A DNA stretch of 64,000 nucleotides from the NCBI GenBank assembly GCA_963575645.1, contig OY754471.1, forward strand, positions 48,238,820 to 48,302,819, written 5' to 3'. This DNA is from Xanthostigma xanthostigma (taxonomy: Eukaryota; Arthropoda; Insecta; Raphidioptera; Raphidiidae). The notes below the pieces were generated by a model that did not search any database, was not told the origin of the DNA, and saw nothing but the letters and a program-made list of their open reading frames with translations. A program made the translations under genes and the position numbers. Position 1 is the stretch's first letter, and each line of letters starts with the position of its first letter. Shown here in pieces: positions 53,750 to 63,593 of this stretch.

Positions 53750-53786
53750 TCCTATGCCACCAGGTTTCATTCTTTAATCTTCTGAT

Positions 53787-54118
53787 CATATATTTAATAA
53801 CTTCTATATTGCTAGCGGCCGTAAGTAGAAGCGTGATCCATGAAGTGAAACAGCGAATGACTGTTTCTATCTCTTTCGTTTACTTGACCCGTTGTGCGCA
53901 AGTGTAGCGTCTGCAGTGGGGCAATTAGTAAATGGAATAGATCAAGCCATCTCCCTTTCACAGCTTAGTTTCATGTGCAAACTGACGCGCATCCATTCAC
54001 GAACATGCGCATGAGACTCAGACTATAATAAATGAGACAGACGTATATATGTTTGCACCGTAGTGTTTAAATCTTTCTCCCGATCTTTGCTAGCAATATA
54101 AAGGGTATTAAATATATG
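53787..54118 (+). mobile_element. MITE family E, copy 2, in SPR intron
   Basis: CATATATTTAATAACTTCTA with TATTGCTAGCGGCCGTAAGT at the left and TTGCTAGCAATATAAAGGG then TAAATATATGG at the right; terminal TATATTTAATA/TATTAAATATA are inverted. It starts only a few bases after the LINE-split MITE. Confidence 0.83.
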
Positions 54119-54424
54119 GCTTAGGAGGAGACATTTTGCAAATGGGTGAGTAAAATCGAAAAAAAATGTAAAAAAATTAAAAAAACTCAATTTCGACTGC
54201 AGATGAAATTGGCATTGGGAAAAATTCCGATCTATGAATTTTAAAAACAATTCTTTATAGCATATAGTCATGAATAGAACTCACTTACTCTTTGCCATAT
54301 ACCGCTTTGTCTTGAGGCCGCGAACATGTTTTCCCTTTGAGTTGATTTGAGAGAGCCAACTGACAAAACGATAAAGTCTTCCTCTGCGCTCAACTGATGC
54401 GTAAATTTGTGACTTGCAAACCAG

Positions 54425-54610
54425 GTGGTGGTTTTATCGAAACGTCACATGAGGACGCCGACGAACGTCGTCCTAATGGCCATGGCACTCTGCGACATGT
54501 TCACCCTACTATTTCCGGCGCCTTGGCTATTCTACATGTACACTTTCGGCAACCATTACAAACCGCTGTCGCCAGTCGAGGCCTGCTACGCCTGGATCGC
54601 CATGCACGAG
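54425..54610 (+). CDS. Sex peptide / myoinhibitory peptide receptor, second coding exon
   Basis: 186 bp, 62 codons, phase 0 at both ends; preceded by GCAAACCAG (acceptor) and followed by GTGAGT (donor). It completes TM1 (VVVLSKRH), intracellular loop 1 (MRTPTN), TM2 with the class A Asp (VVLMAMALCDMFTLLFP), the extracellular loop (TFGNHYKPLSPVEACYAW, with the conserved loop Cys) and the start of TM3 (IAMHE). This region is highly characteristic of insect SPR/MIP receptors. The following exons (TM3 onwards) are not in the window; a >9-kb intron full of transposons follows. Confidence 0.9.
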
Positions 54611-54640
54611 GTGAGTGTTATCTTGTCTTCTTCTTTTTTT

Positions 54641-54963
54641 GAAGTGAAAACTTCTTTAGCGGCGTTGTACACTTTTTTTGTAATGGGTAAAAAATGTTTA
54701 ACTCGCGTCAGGAAAAGTAAGAACTGGGTGAGCGAGAAAATTCCCTAAGTGATAGTTATTGTTTATACAACGTTAGACATCTAGCGTTGAAATATCGTAC
54801 ATAAAAATGCAATCTATAAAACAAACCATTATACAACGTTAGACATCTAGCGTTGAAATATCGTACATAAAAATGCAATCTATGATACAAACCATTTTGA
54901 TCGAAAATTCGTAAGACGTTAATATTCAAGTTTTCACTTTCGCCGGCACTCCCGGAGTGCAAA
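54641..54963 (-). mobile_element. MITE family G, reversed copy, next to SPR exon
   Basis: GAAGTGAAAACTTCTTTAGC at the left and CGGCACTCCCGGAGTGC at the right, i.e. the opposite orientation to 42757-43075. It starts 30 bp after the end of the second SPR exon, close to the 5' splice site. The segment around ACGTTAGACATCTAGCGTTG is duplicated in tandem (54767-54830 and 54836-54895). Confidence 0.83.
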
Positions 54964-55339
54964 GGGGTTTTTTTATTTTGAAATTTTCCGTTTCAAGCGG
55001 GGAAATACAAAAATAGCCTCGAGCGCGAGAAAGGAGGGGACAAGTGTATGCATACACACATTTACACGGTTAACCTATGAGGCAAGATTAATTTATTCAA
55101 CAGTTTTGGGTAGGCATTATATTATATAACTGTCAAAGTACTTTGTAATAGTGTGTTTTGATGAATAATGTTTATATACTGTATACATATGCACATTTGC
55201 ATATATGTATTTATTGTTTGCATGTATTTATAAATACTAGCCGCCCTGTTGCTCTACAAATTTATTTTTTCCACAATTTTTTAAAAACAATGTTAACAAA
55301 TATGACCGCTTTGATGGGTGGACCTTTCCTTTGTGATAA
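54964..55339. other. SPR intron 2, unassigned part
   Basis: AT-rich; no repeat recognised. Confidence 0.45.
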
Positions 55340-56060
55340 GTTTTCCCCAAATAATATGAAACAACGCTCATATCTCCGAAACTAAAAGTGATACAGGGTT
55401 GCGAATTGTCGGAATCGATTTAGATTGACTTTTCCTATAAGTCCGGTTAATATAAAACAGGCCAAAAATCGTTAAACATCTTAAAAAGTTGCATATTTGC
55501 AAACCGCATGAAAATACAAAACTATTTACGATATTTTGAAAAATATAAAAATATCTCAGATATGCTTAATATTAACGATTACACCTAAGCGCAAATTCGT
55601 ATCTCTATTAGTTTAGACGCTACGACGGTTTAAATGGTAAAAAAAATTAAACAGTTTAAATCGGCTATATCTCCGAAACTAAAAGAGATACAAGGTTGCG
55701 GATGGTCGGAATCGATTCAGAACGACTTTTCTATAAGTATGTGTAATATCAAGCGAATTTATTTTTCAAAAATTTCTCGATTTTGTAAAAAAGGGTCCCC
55801 CCTTCTTACTTTTATTGTTTTTTAAAAATTCAGAAATCGCGCGTTGATATATTGTTTACATACGACCTACAACTGAGGTTATTCTTATGTAAAAAGTCGC
55901 GCTGAATCGATTCCGACCACTCCCACATCTGTAACATTCGTCGTTTAGAAGTTATAGCGTTTTTATTTTTTTCTCAAAAAATATAAATAAACGCTCATAT
56001 CTCTGAAACTAATCGATTCAACATTACTTTTTCTATAAGTCCGGTTTCTAAAAAAGCAAC
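55340..56060. repeat. Internally repeated block (~300-bp period)
   Basis: The motif CATATCTCCGAAACTAAAAG with TTCTATAAGT recurs in diverged form at about 55370, 55665 and 55990; a reversed form (GTCGCGCTGAATCGATTCCG, 55898) sits between. A relative occurs near 31425-31600. It may be a decayed satellite or the remains of one larger element. Within SPR intron 2. Confidence 0.6.
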
Positions 56061-56329
56061 TTAGACGATTATGCCTTGTGGTCGCACAGATAAACGGGAT
56101 AGGTAAATGTACACACGGAGCTTTCAAAGACTAATCTCAAATTCTATTCAATCCATTCATGATTCAGAATATAAATTTCAGATATATTGTTCGCCAGGGT
56201 GTCTGTAAAAAAAATCAATACACAAATATTAGCCTATACTGGCTGGGTGTGACCATATGGACGTTTCAAATATTCTTCTTTTCTCATTTCAATCGTTCAT
56301 AGCAGATCGTTTTTTTTGTGTAAAAAAAA

Positions 56330-56570
56330 AACCCTTTGCACGCCGGGAGTGCCGGCGGAAGTGAAAACTTGAATATAAACGTCTTACGAGTTTTCGCTCA
56401 AAATGGTTTGTATCATAGATTGCATTTTTATGTACGATATTTCAACGCTAGATGTCTAGCGTTGTATAAAAATTTTCGATCTGACGATCTGACGCGAGTT
56501 TAACATTTTTTACCCATTACAAAAAAAGTGTAGATACAACGCCGCTAAAGAAGTTTTCACTTCAAAAATG
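56330..56570 (+). mobile_element. MITE family G, copy
   Basis: GCACGCCGGGAGTGCCGGCG, GAAGTGAAAACTTGAATATA, GTACGATATTTCAACGCTAG and the right end GAAGTTTTCACTTC. Confidence 0.82.
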
Positions 56571-56953
56571 AAATTTTTTATGCTGAAATTTCATCAAAAA
56601 TAAAATTGTTAAATCGACGCCGATTTAAGGATTATTATAAAAAAGCGGTTTCCACAGCCAAACGAAACTTTTGAAATGTTCGAGTGATTCATGACGCCAG
56701 AACATTTAAACTTTTTAACTTGAAGTCATTATCTAAAGTTAGAAAGATGTAGATTTTATACACGATATATTACGACTTTCACCTTCAAACTTTTTAAGAT
56801 GTTTGCTGCGTGCTTTCATATTATACAAAGTATTATTATCGAAGACATGCACAGTTTATGAGTTTGTAATCTAGTTTGGTCTCATCATTTTATCATGTTA
56901 AATATTATTGATATATGGTAAACATTTAAGTCTCGTTATCACCGAATCATATA
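56571..56953. other. SPR intron 2, unassigned part
   Basis: No feature recognised. Confidence 0.45.
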
Positions 56954-57573
56954 CAGTGTAAACTATCTTCAACTCAAGGGACCGAGCATTTTTTATCGTT
57001 ATAGAGAGTTACCGTTATATGGAGTGAAGAAAGAAAAACAACCAAATCAACAATAATCTTCAATGTACTGTATAATCTCTTTATAACGAATTTTAAGGGA
57101 CCGAACATTTTTTTCGTTATAAAGAATTTTCGTTATATGGAGGGAAGAAAGAAAAATAACCAATTTTCACAAAATTAATTTATTCCAAACACATATAGGT
57201 ACCTATAGTTTGTTAAATTTGCCTGCAGACGTTTTTCGCTATGCCAATATTTGTTTTGTATTTTAAGTATCTTATGCATGCCTTGGGATGTGGTTGAATA
57301 ATCTTCATTAAATAATAGGAATTTTTCGATAAGTTTGGCGTCATCAAGTGCTTGTTGAATAGATGGTGATGGTTCAGAATGGTCCTCTTTATGTCTGTAA
57401 ACAGTTGCTGACGCCTAAATATGAACATATTTCTTCGTAATAGAGAATGGCTGTTGCGTTATAAAGAGGGTATTAATGTATAGGTTTTAAGGTAAACCAA
57501 ACAAAACGTAAAAATTTCGACGTTATAGGGAGTTTTTCGTTATAACGAAGGACGTTATAAAGAGTTTACACTG
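56954..57573 (-). mobile_element. pogo/Tigger-type deletion derivative
   Basis: Ends CAGTGTAAACTATCTTCAAC and TATAAAGAGTTTACACTG, with TA on both sides. The subterminal motif CGTTATAAAGAGTTT/ATCTCTTTATAACGAATTT is repeated at both ends. A minus-strand transposase C-terminal remnant remains inside. Confidence 0.78.
57210..57415 (-). pseudogene. Tigger-like transposase C-terminal remnant
   Basis: One minus-strand frame stays open over about 65 codons, with PSIQQALDDAKLIEKFLLF and KILKIQNKYWHSEKRLQANL. This pattern resembles the region after the DDE domain of Tigger/pogo transposases. The DDE core is absent. Assignment combines this resemblance with the pogo-like ends. Confidence 0.5.
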
Positions 57574-57584
57574 TATATTAATAC

Positions 57585-58170
57585 ACTATAAGGTTAAAGA
57601 TGTTTGCCTCCATTTTTAGAAAAAACCTCACAATTACTCCACATAAATTATATATCATTTTACAGATAATTGCTTGCTCTACTGACATCGACAACTAAAA
57701 AAATTATTATTTCTTTTGTTTTTGTAAATTAATTAAAATACAGCAACGCTGAACAACGTTTGCCATCTAACGACTTTAATTTTGAAACAACGTCAACATT
57801 TCGATCTGTCATCTGACCTTCATATTGTAATACAACAGACACAATACTATTATACTGCATACTGCCTTCTGATGGTTTTAATTTTGAAACAGCGAGCAAC
57901 GCTGAACTACGTCACAGCAATGCTGCATGATGCCATCTGGCTTAGCTCAACGCTTTTGCTACTTGCGCCTCTATATGACAATTTTAGTAAAATATTTCTT
58001 CGATCTGTCATCTGAGCTTCATATTGTAATACAACAAAAAGAAGAACATTAAAAGCAGTGTGCAAAATTAGAAACGAATTGAATACCTGCAATCATATTT
58101 AAAAAATAATTTTGTAAAGTGATAATTATTATACTTATTTAGTGCGAATAATTCACACAGGTCACACTAG
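57585..58170 (-). mobile_element. Dispersed repeat D, copy 3 (reversed)
   Basis: CACTATAAGGTTAAAGATGT to ATTCACACAGGTCACACTAG, the reverse complement of the copies at 23867-24496 and 37468-38010. Confidence 0.75.
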
Positions 58171-58589
58171 TCCAATTTCATATGGAAACCAAGTTAAATG
58201 TACAGAAACCGTGTCGATTTCAACCAACTTTTGTTTCGCGTATACGCTACGACATTCTTTTAATCAATACTAATTTTTCTCTGGAGTATTCGTTTGGTGT
58301 CGAAAAGACATCGCAGTTTTTTGTTTAATTGCGTAAATCCGTCTACATAACCTCACATACGCGTCTACTATTCTAATACAGCGCAGATTTGTCTTTCAAA
58401 TCAAAAAAATATTTTTTGCACACTCTACTACAAAACAGCTGTTTTTCATGCCTGAAACAAAACAATGCGATCCAACAGTAATTTCCAACAGCGACGTGTC
58501 AGTTTAAAGCTATGTGAGCGACAGAGAAAGCAAAGTGACACAAAGCAGGCGTTGTTTTCGTAAACTACTCGAATGAAATACTATGTGAC
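58171..58589. other. SPR intron 2, unassigned part
   Basis: No feature recognised. Confidence 0.45.
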
Positions 58590-58896
58590 CCATATATTTA
58601 ATAACTTCTATATTGCTAGTGGCCGTAAGTGGAAGCGGGGTCCATTAAGTGAGACAGCAAATGACTGTTTTCTATCTCTTTCTTTTTACTTGACTCGTTG
58701 TGCGCAAGTGTCTAGAGCAAGCCACCTCCCTTTCACAGCTTAGTTCCATGTGCAAACTGACGCGCATCCATTCACGGACATGCGCATGAGACTCAGAGTA
58801 TAATAAGTGAGACAGACGTATAAAATATGTGTGCACTGTAGTGTTTAAGTCTTTCTCCTGATCTTTGCTTGCAATATAGAGGGTATTAAATATATG
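58590..58896 (+). mobile_element. MITE family E, copy 3
   Basis: CATATATTTAATAACTTCTA, TATTGCTAGTGGCCGTAAGT, and right end TTGCAATATAGAGGGTATTA; a ~20-bp deletion relative to copies 1 and 2 lies after GTGTCTAGAGCAAGCC. Confidence 0.83.
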
Positions 58897-59227
58897 GTAT
58901 TGACAAAGCTATTATAGCAATATTATTATGAAGTGAAAATAAGCTATTTTATTGTCTTCAGTCGCGCAAAAATAATGCGCTGTTCCACTTCGTATCGTTT
59001 AAAATGCAACTCCATCGGCAATGTGTACACAATCTGACGATTTAAAAAATACGTAAAAAACAAAAGTTGAGTGGCATCATTACTTTGCCGTTCAAATGCA
59101 TTAATGTAACAGCCACTGAGGAGACAGATCCATAAATCATATTGCGTTACATGCACGTTAACTGTAATATTAGATCTGCGGTCGCAAAACACGGTCGCTT
59201 ATGGCATAGTTTTGATAAAATCATATA
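58897..59227. other. SPR intron 2, unassigned part
   Basis: No feature recognised. Confidence 0.45.
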
Positions 59228-59791
59228 CAGTATGTAAACACGTAAGGTGCACATAGGGAAATTAACATTGGGAAAAAATGACTGGATCAGAGTGAGCCTT
59301 GAAATCTTGTTTTTCAATTTGACAGATAATATTCTTTTGCAAAATGAATGTGTATACTACCGAAGAAAATATTCGAATGATTACAACATAATCGGACATT
59401 TTTTATTAATGGGACATTAAATTCCCAAAAATACTTAAATATGGTGCGAGATCAAATATCTCCGCCTATTCATGTTGAACCTAAAGACATTGGGTCACTG
59501 TTTTACCAACGCGCATATGTCATACCAGTCAGACAATTTTTGAATGAAATGTTTCCAAACAGATGGAGTTGTTTTTTTGTTTTATTTTTGTACAAAAAAA
59601 TTAAAATAATGATTTATAAGAGCTTTTTATTATTAAAAAAGCCAAGTAAAATAAAAATAAAATAGAAATCCTCAAGATTACCACTATAATTCAATAGAAA
59701 TAACAATTAATGCAGTCATGGCTAACTCTGATCCAAGTATTTTTTTTCTAATGCTAATTTCCCTATGTGCACCTTACGTGTTTACATACTG
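59228..59791 (+). mobile_element. Tc1/mariner-superfamily deletion derivative
   Basis: CAGTATGTAAACACGTAAGG and its complement at the ends, TA on both sides (59226-59227 and 59792-59793), arms of about 60 bp extending to GCACATAGGGAAATTA. It contains two transposase remnants. Confidence 0.85.
59343..59665 (+). pseudogene. Transposase remnants of a Tc1/mariner-type element
   Basis: At 59343 a short frame reads MNVYTTEENIRMITT, a plausible transposase start, and soon hits a stop. At 59441-59573 another frame reads FYQRAYVIPVRQFLNEMFPN then RWSC, resembling the stretch after the second catalytic Asp of insect IS630-type transposases (H-x-x-x-x-V-R-x-x-L-N-x-x-F-P-x-R-W). In place of the usual Q-D-G-A-P-x-H it has FYQRAYV, so catalytic residues are lost. 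The remainder is AT-rich. Confidence 0.55.
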
Positions 59792-60015
59792 TATAGTGTA
59801 TACAAATGATTTAACTCTGTATGCACAGACTTACTGAGACCACGGGTCACTCGGACAAATTATGAGATGCAAACGAAAGCTTTGTTCCAACCTCTCAGCG
59901 AACGGTTAAACAGAATTCGTACAGGCATGCGCAATAGCTCACACGAAATTGTTTATATCACGTTTTAGCTACAAAATTGTGACACGAGAATTTTATATAC
60001 AGTACAAACTCTATA

Positions 60016-61319
60016 CAGTGTGTTCATTTCAAAAGTATCCACCCTTAATAACTCCTGACCTGATGTGATTATTGTTTTGAGTGAAAACACGTCGATTTAG
60101 ATATCGAGGGGGAAGTTCAAAAATGGAACCTAGAGAATTTTAGGTTTCATCCCCTAACCTCCAGCCACCCCCACTTTGAAATTTTAAATACCACCCCCTA
60201 CCTTGTGATGCATCATTTGAAAGGGCATAAAATTCTCTATTCAACCATGATAAAAAAAATGAAATCGATCGATTGGTTCTTAAGATAGACTACACAGAAG
60301 ATGGAAGGTATGAAATCAATTATTATTAACAAAACATTGCGGATTGGATATACTGTTGAATTCAACAAACATTTTGAAACACTTATTATTATTTATTTTA
60401 AATTACAGTCATAAGAAATTATTTTACGACATGCTCGAAATCGCCACCATTATTTGCTAGACAAAAATACATTCTGTTTTGGCTCGAGACTGTGTTTTTT
60501 CCATGATGCGACGTATGCAACATTCGTCAAAGTTCGTGAAGAGTTCCAAAACAGAATGTATTTTTCAAATCTTTGATTAACGTCTGATTAGAACTCTTCA
60601 ATAAATAAAATTATCGACCAATTTTTCAGACAATATATTAACAAACAATATAAAATTAATACATTTTTTTTTCATTATTTTGACAATCATAATTAATTTT
60701 GAAAAATTCTATAAAAAGCGAATTATATTTAAATATTAATTATTTTTATTAGATCAATTCTGAAGAAGGTCCAAATCCGGATTGAAACGTTAATGTATTA
60801 ATTTTATATTGTTTGTTAATATATTGTCTGAAAAATTGGTCGATAATTTTATTTATTGAAGAATGTATTTTTGTCTAGCAAATAATGGTGGCCATTTCAA
60901 ACATGTCATAAAATAATTTCTTATGACTGTAGTTTAAAATAAATAATAATAAGTGTTTCAAAATGTTTGTTGAATTCAACAGTGTATCCAATCCGCAATG
61001 TTTTGCTAATAATAATTGATTTCACACCTTCCATCTTCTGTGTAGTCTATCTTAAGAACCAATCGATCGATTTCATTTTTTTTATCATGGTTGAATAGAG
61101 AATTTTATGCCCTTTCAAATGATGCATCACAAGGTAGGGGGTGGTATTTGAAATTTCAAAGTGGGGGTGGCTGGGGGCTAGGGGATGAAACCTAAAATTA
61201 TCTAGGTTCCATTTTTGAACTTCCCCCTCGATATCTAAATCGACGTGTTTTCACTCAAAACAATAATCACATCAGGTCAGGAGTTATTAAGGGTGGATAC
61301 TTTTGAAATGAACACACTG
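60016..61319. mobile_element. Large fold-back element with ~450-bp arms
   Basis: CAGTGTGTTCATTTCAAAAG and its complement at the ends, TA on both sides (60014-60015 and 61320-61321). The arms stay closely complementary for about 450 bp (through ATCGAGGGGGAAGTTCAAAA, CACCCCCTACCTTGTGATGC, CATAAGAAATTATTTTACGA and TTTGCTAGACAAAAATACA). At the centre is a nested copy of fold-back family 1 (60597-60862). No transposase; TA and CAGTG ends suggest Tc1/mariner-type mobilisation. Confidence 0.9.
60597..60862. mobile_element. Fold-back MITE family 1, copy 2, nested
   Basis: TTATCGACCAATTTTTCAGA at 60611 and its complement ending at about 60850, inner motif AAGGTCCAAATCCGGATTG. Same family as 861-1140. 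Confidence 0.82.
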
Positions 61320-61323
61320 TATA

Positions 61324-62415
61324 GCGACACTCAAGGGCCTGTGCACTTTGTGGCGGTTATTGGCAGTTGTCGTTAAACGGAGAGAAGAAATAATCCATTA
61401 AAAAAATTTTACTGTAATATGTATTTACTCATAATATATAAAGCCAACAAACATTCAGCTGAGCTAAACATTTGAAAGATAATCCCAACAAACAAAAGAA
61501 TCTTCGGTACACATAATGCCGACAACAAAGCAACAAAATAACAAACAAATGCTGTTTATTGCTTATTGTTGACGTATTGTTGTCGTTATTTAGAGTGGGT
61601 GTGTCGTTATTTAGAGTGTATCATTGTATGAGCAACAAGGTAAACCAACTTAGAGCTAATAGGCAAGACGGCCTTTTTGGAAAAAAATAATTCTAACCGA
61701 TTTTATAACGATTTCTTTAGCGATACCAATTTTAGACAAACGTATAAAACCATATAACTTTTCCAATATTCAATCGTTATAAAATCGGTTAGAATTAATT
61801 TTTTCCAAAAATTTTAACGTGATACTAAAGTTGAATGGATTTGTGATTTTTCTGGCTTGGTCCGACCGGCGAAACCCGTTTGTGAAAAAAATGGCGCAAT
61901 TTGCAATTAAGAAAACAAAAAAAAGGTGATAGTTAATTACTCGAGAAGTAATTGACCGATGACGCTAAAATTATTCATGCATGTTTGGGTCAACATAGAC
62001 ATCATTTTTGAGAATTTTCAGCCATCTATGTGCGGTCATTTTTTTAGTAAAAAAATAGTGAAAAAAACGTGTCTTTTTAACTTTCGAGGCTATTTGCAAG
62101 TTAACAATTGCACTTAGCGACTTCAGTGCTCATTTTTTAGGAAATTTCATAAGGAAGAACTTTCTCAATGCATATGCTATACTAAAAGTCAAGAGGAACG
62201 GAGATATTAAAGGAAATAGAGAAAAAAGCACTATTTTCGTCACTAATTGTCAATTATAAAATCCAGCACACCGAAAATTTGTAAGCAAACTTAGGGGGTT
62301 GAACTACACCCTAAAACGAAGCGATTCTAACGATAATCTCGCCTGTTCCCGAATAATGCACTTTTTGATGTTTTTACCTCCTCGCCGTCTAGGCTATAAG
62401 TAATTTCGACGTTTA
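61324..62415. other. SPR intron 2; one inverted repeat
   Basis: A ~40-bp inverted repeat lies at 61676-61710 and 61770-61813 (ATTCTAACCGATTTTATAAC and complement). No gene recognised. Confidence 0.5.
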
Positions 62416-63114
62416 AAGGTCAATTCACACATGCGGTACTGTGCGCCGACTGTGTCGTAGCCGTGCACCGACTGTGTTGTGTTGTGCATATTCACACCAA
62501 TCATGTTATCACGTGCCACAGTTGGTTGTTTGTATCATGGATTCAAGAGAGGAAGACGTGGTGATAGCATGCGGAGCGTATCTAGTATTAACGGAAGAGG
62601 TGAAAAAAAGAAAGAGGAAGATTTGGATTAACCGTTTATGGAGAGCTAGAGAGGAAGAAGGAGAATTTCACACAGCATTTGCTCGACTCAAAATGATCCA
62701 GAACAATTTGTTCGATACTTTCGCATGACTTTCTTGAAATTTGACAATCTGCTGAAACTTGTAAAACCAGACATACAGAAAAAGAACACAAAGTGGCAAA
62801 ATCGTGACACCCGAAAATGAACGAGCACTGGCCGAAACATAACGACCGCCCTCTGGTCGCCTTCCAATAGTTCTCACTAGAGCGGTTATGCACGTACCGT
62901 GCTCCTACCGTGTCGGACCGTAACCTTGAGAAATCGCTTTCAGAGCGGTCGGAAGCAACACAGTCAGAGCACAGTCTGTGCCTAGACCTACATGTGAGAA
63001 TTAAACAGTGCAATTCAATACATTTTCAATGGAAACTTCAGGTGATCGATTTAGTTCAAATCGACACAGTCGGTGCACAGTCGGCGCACAGTACCGCATG
63101 TGTGAATTGACCTT
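62416..63114 (+). mobile_element. PIF/Harbinger deletion derivative
   Basis: AAGGTCAATTCACACATGCG and its complement at the ends, with GACTGTGTCGTAGCC-type subterminal repeats (CGACTGTG recurs). A transposase N-terminal remnant lies inside (62537-62812). The ends lie in a TTTAA context, so the target duplication is ambiguous. Confidence 0.82.
62537..62812 (+). pseudogene. Harbinger transposase N-terminal remnant, frameshifted
   Basis: An ATG at 62537 opens MDSREEDVVIACGAYLVL, then KKRKRKIWINRLWRAREEEG and EFHTAFARLKMIQNN. After a one-base-type frame change near 62700 a second frame continues QFVRYFRMTFLKFDNLLKLV and KPDIQKKNTKWQNRDT. The W-x-R...G-x-F/Y-H...F-x-R-Y-F-R-M...L-L pattern is that of HARBI1/ALP1-like nucleases. 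The DDE part is missing. Confidence 0.75.
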
Positions 63115-63593
63115 TAAGGAGTTTGTCATTATATCGACTGACGTTAACCGTCCACGATCTAAGAACTACAACATACGACATTTTGCCTTGTGACCACAGA
63201 TAATAGTAATGCAATATCACTTTAATGTACGTCAATAGAGACAAATCATCCACTGCAACTGTAATGACGCATTTGGCGCATGCTTCGTTTACCGCAAACA
63301 TTTATTACTTCCTGCAACCCGGGTACTTGATTGCAATATTGTCATATATAATAGAAAGCTTAGGTTCCTGACAACGCGTTGTAGCTTTTCTTTGTCAAAG
63401 CTGTCTAGAACACTGCGCTCTTTGGAATTTCTCAAATTACTTGCATAATTCGGAGTTATTTTAATTGGATTTAAGTATATAGCTCACGGAAACAAAACTA
63501 ATCTCCGAGCATTCGACGTTGGCACAAATATAAAGGTTCCTGTTCCGACGGTAGAGGCGCTGAAGCTATAACGGATAACCGCGTGATTTGAAA
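63115..63593. other. SPR intron 2, unassigned part
   Basis: No feature recognised. Confidence 0.5.

Larger units (their letters stand above)
52317..53779. mobile_element. Fold-back MITE split by a LINE, in SPR intron
   Basis: The left arm (52317-52371) reads GATTAAAGGATGAAACCTGG then CAATGAACTTTGCAAATACTG. The complement of its inner half is at 52616-52640 and the complement of its outer half at 53751-53779 (27 of 29 bases matching). The two halves are separated by exactly the LINE, so the LINE inserted into the right arm of the MITE. The interior (52400-52600) contains TGACGTTTCGGAAAACTTTA and CATCTTCGGAGAATC. Confidence 0.85.
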
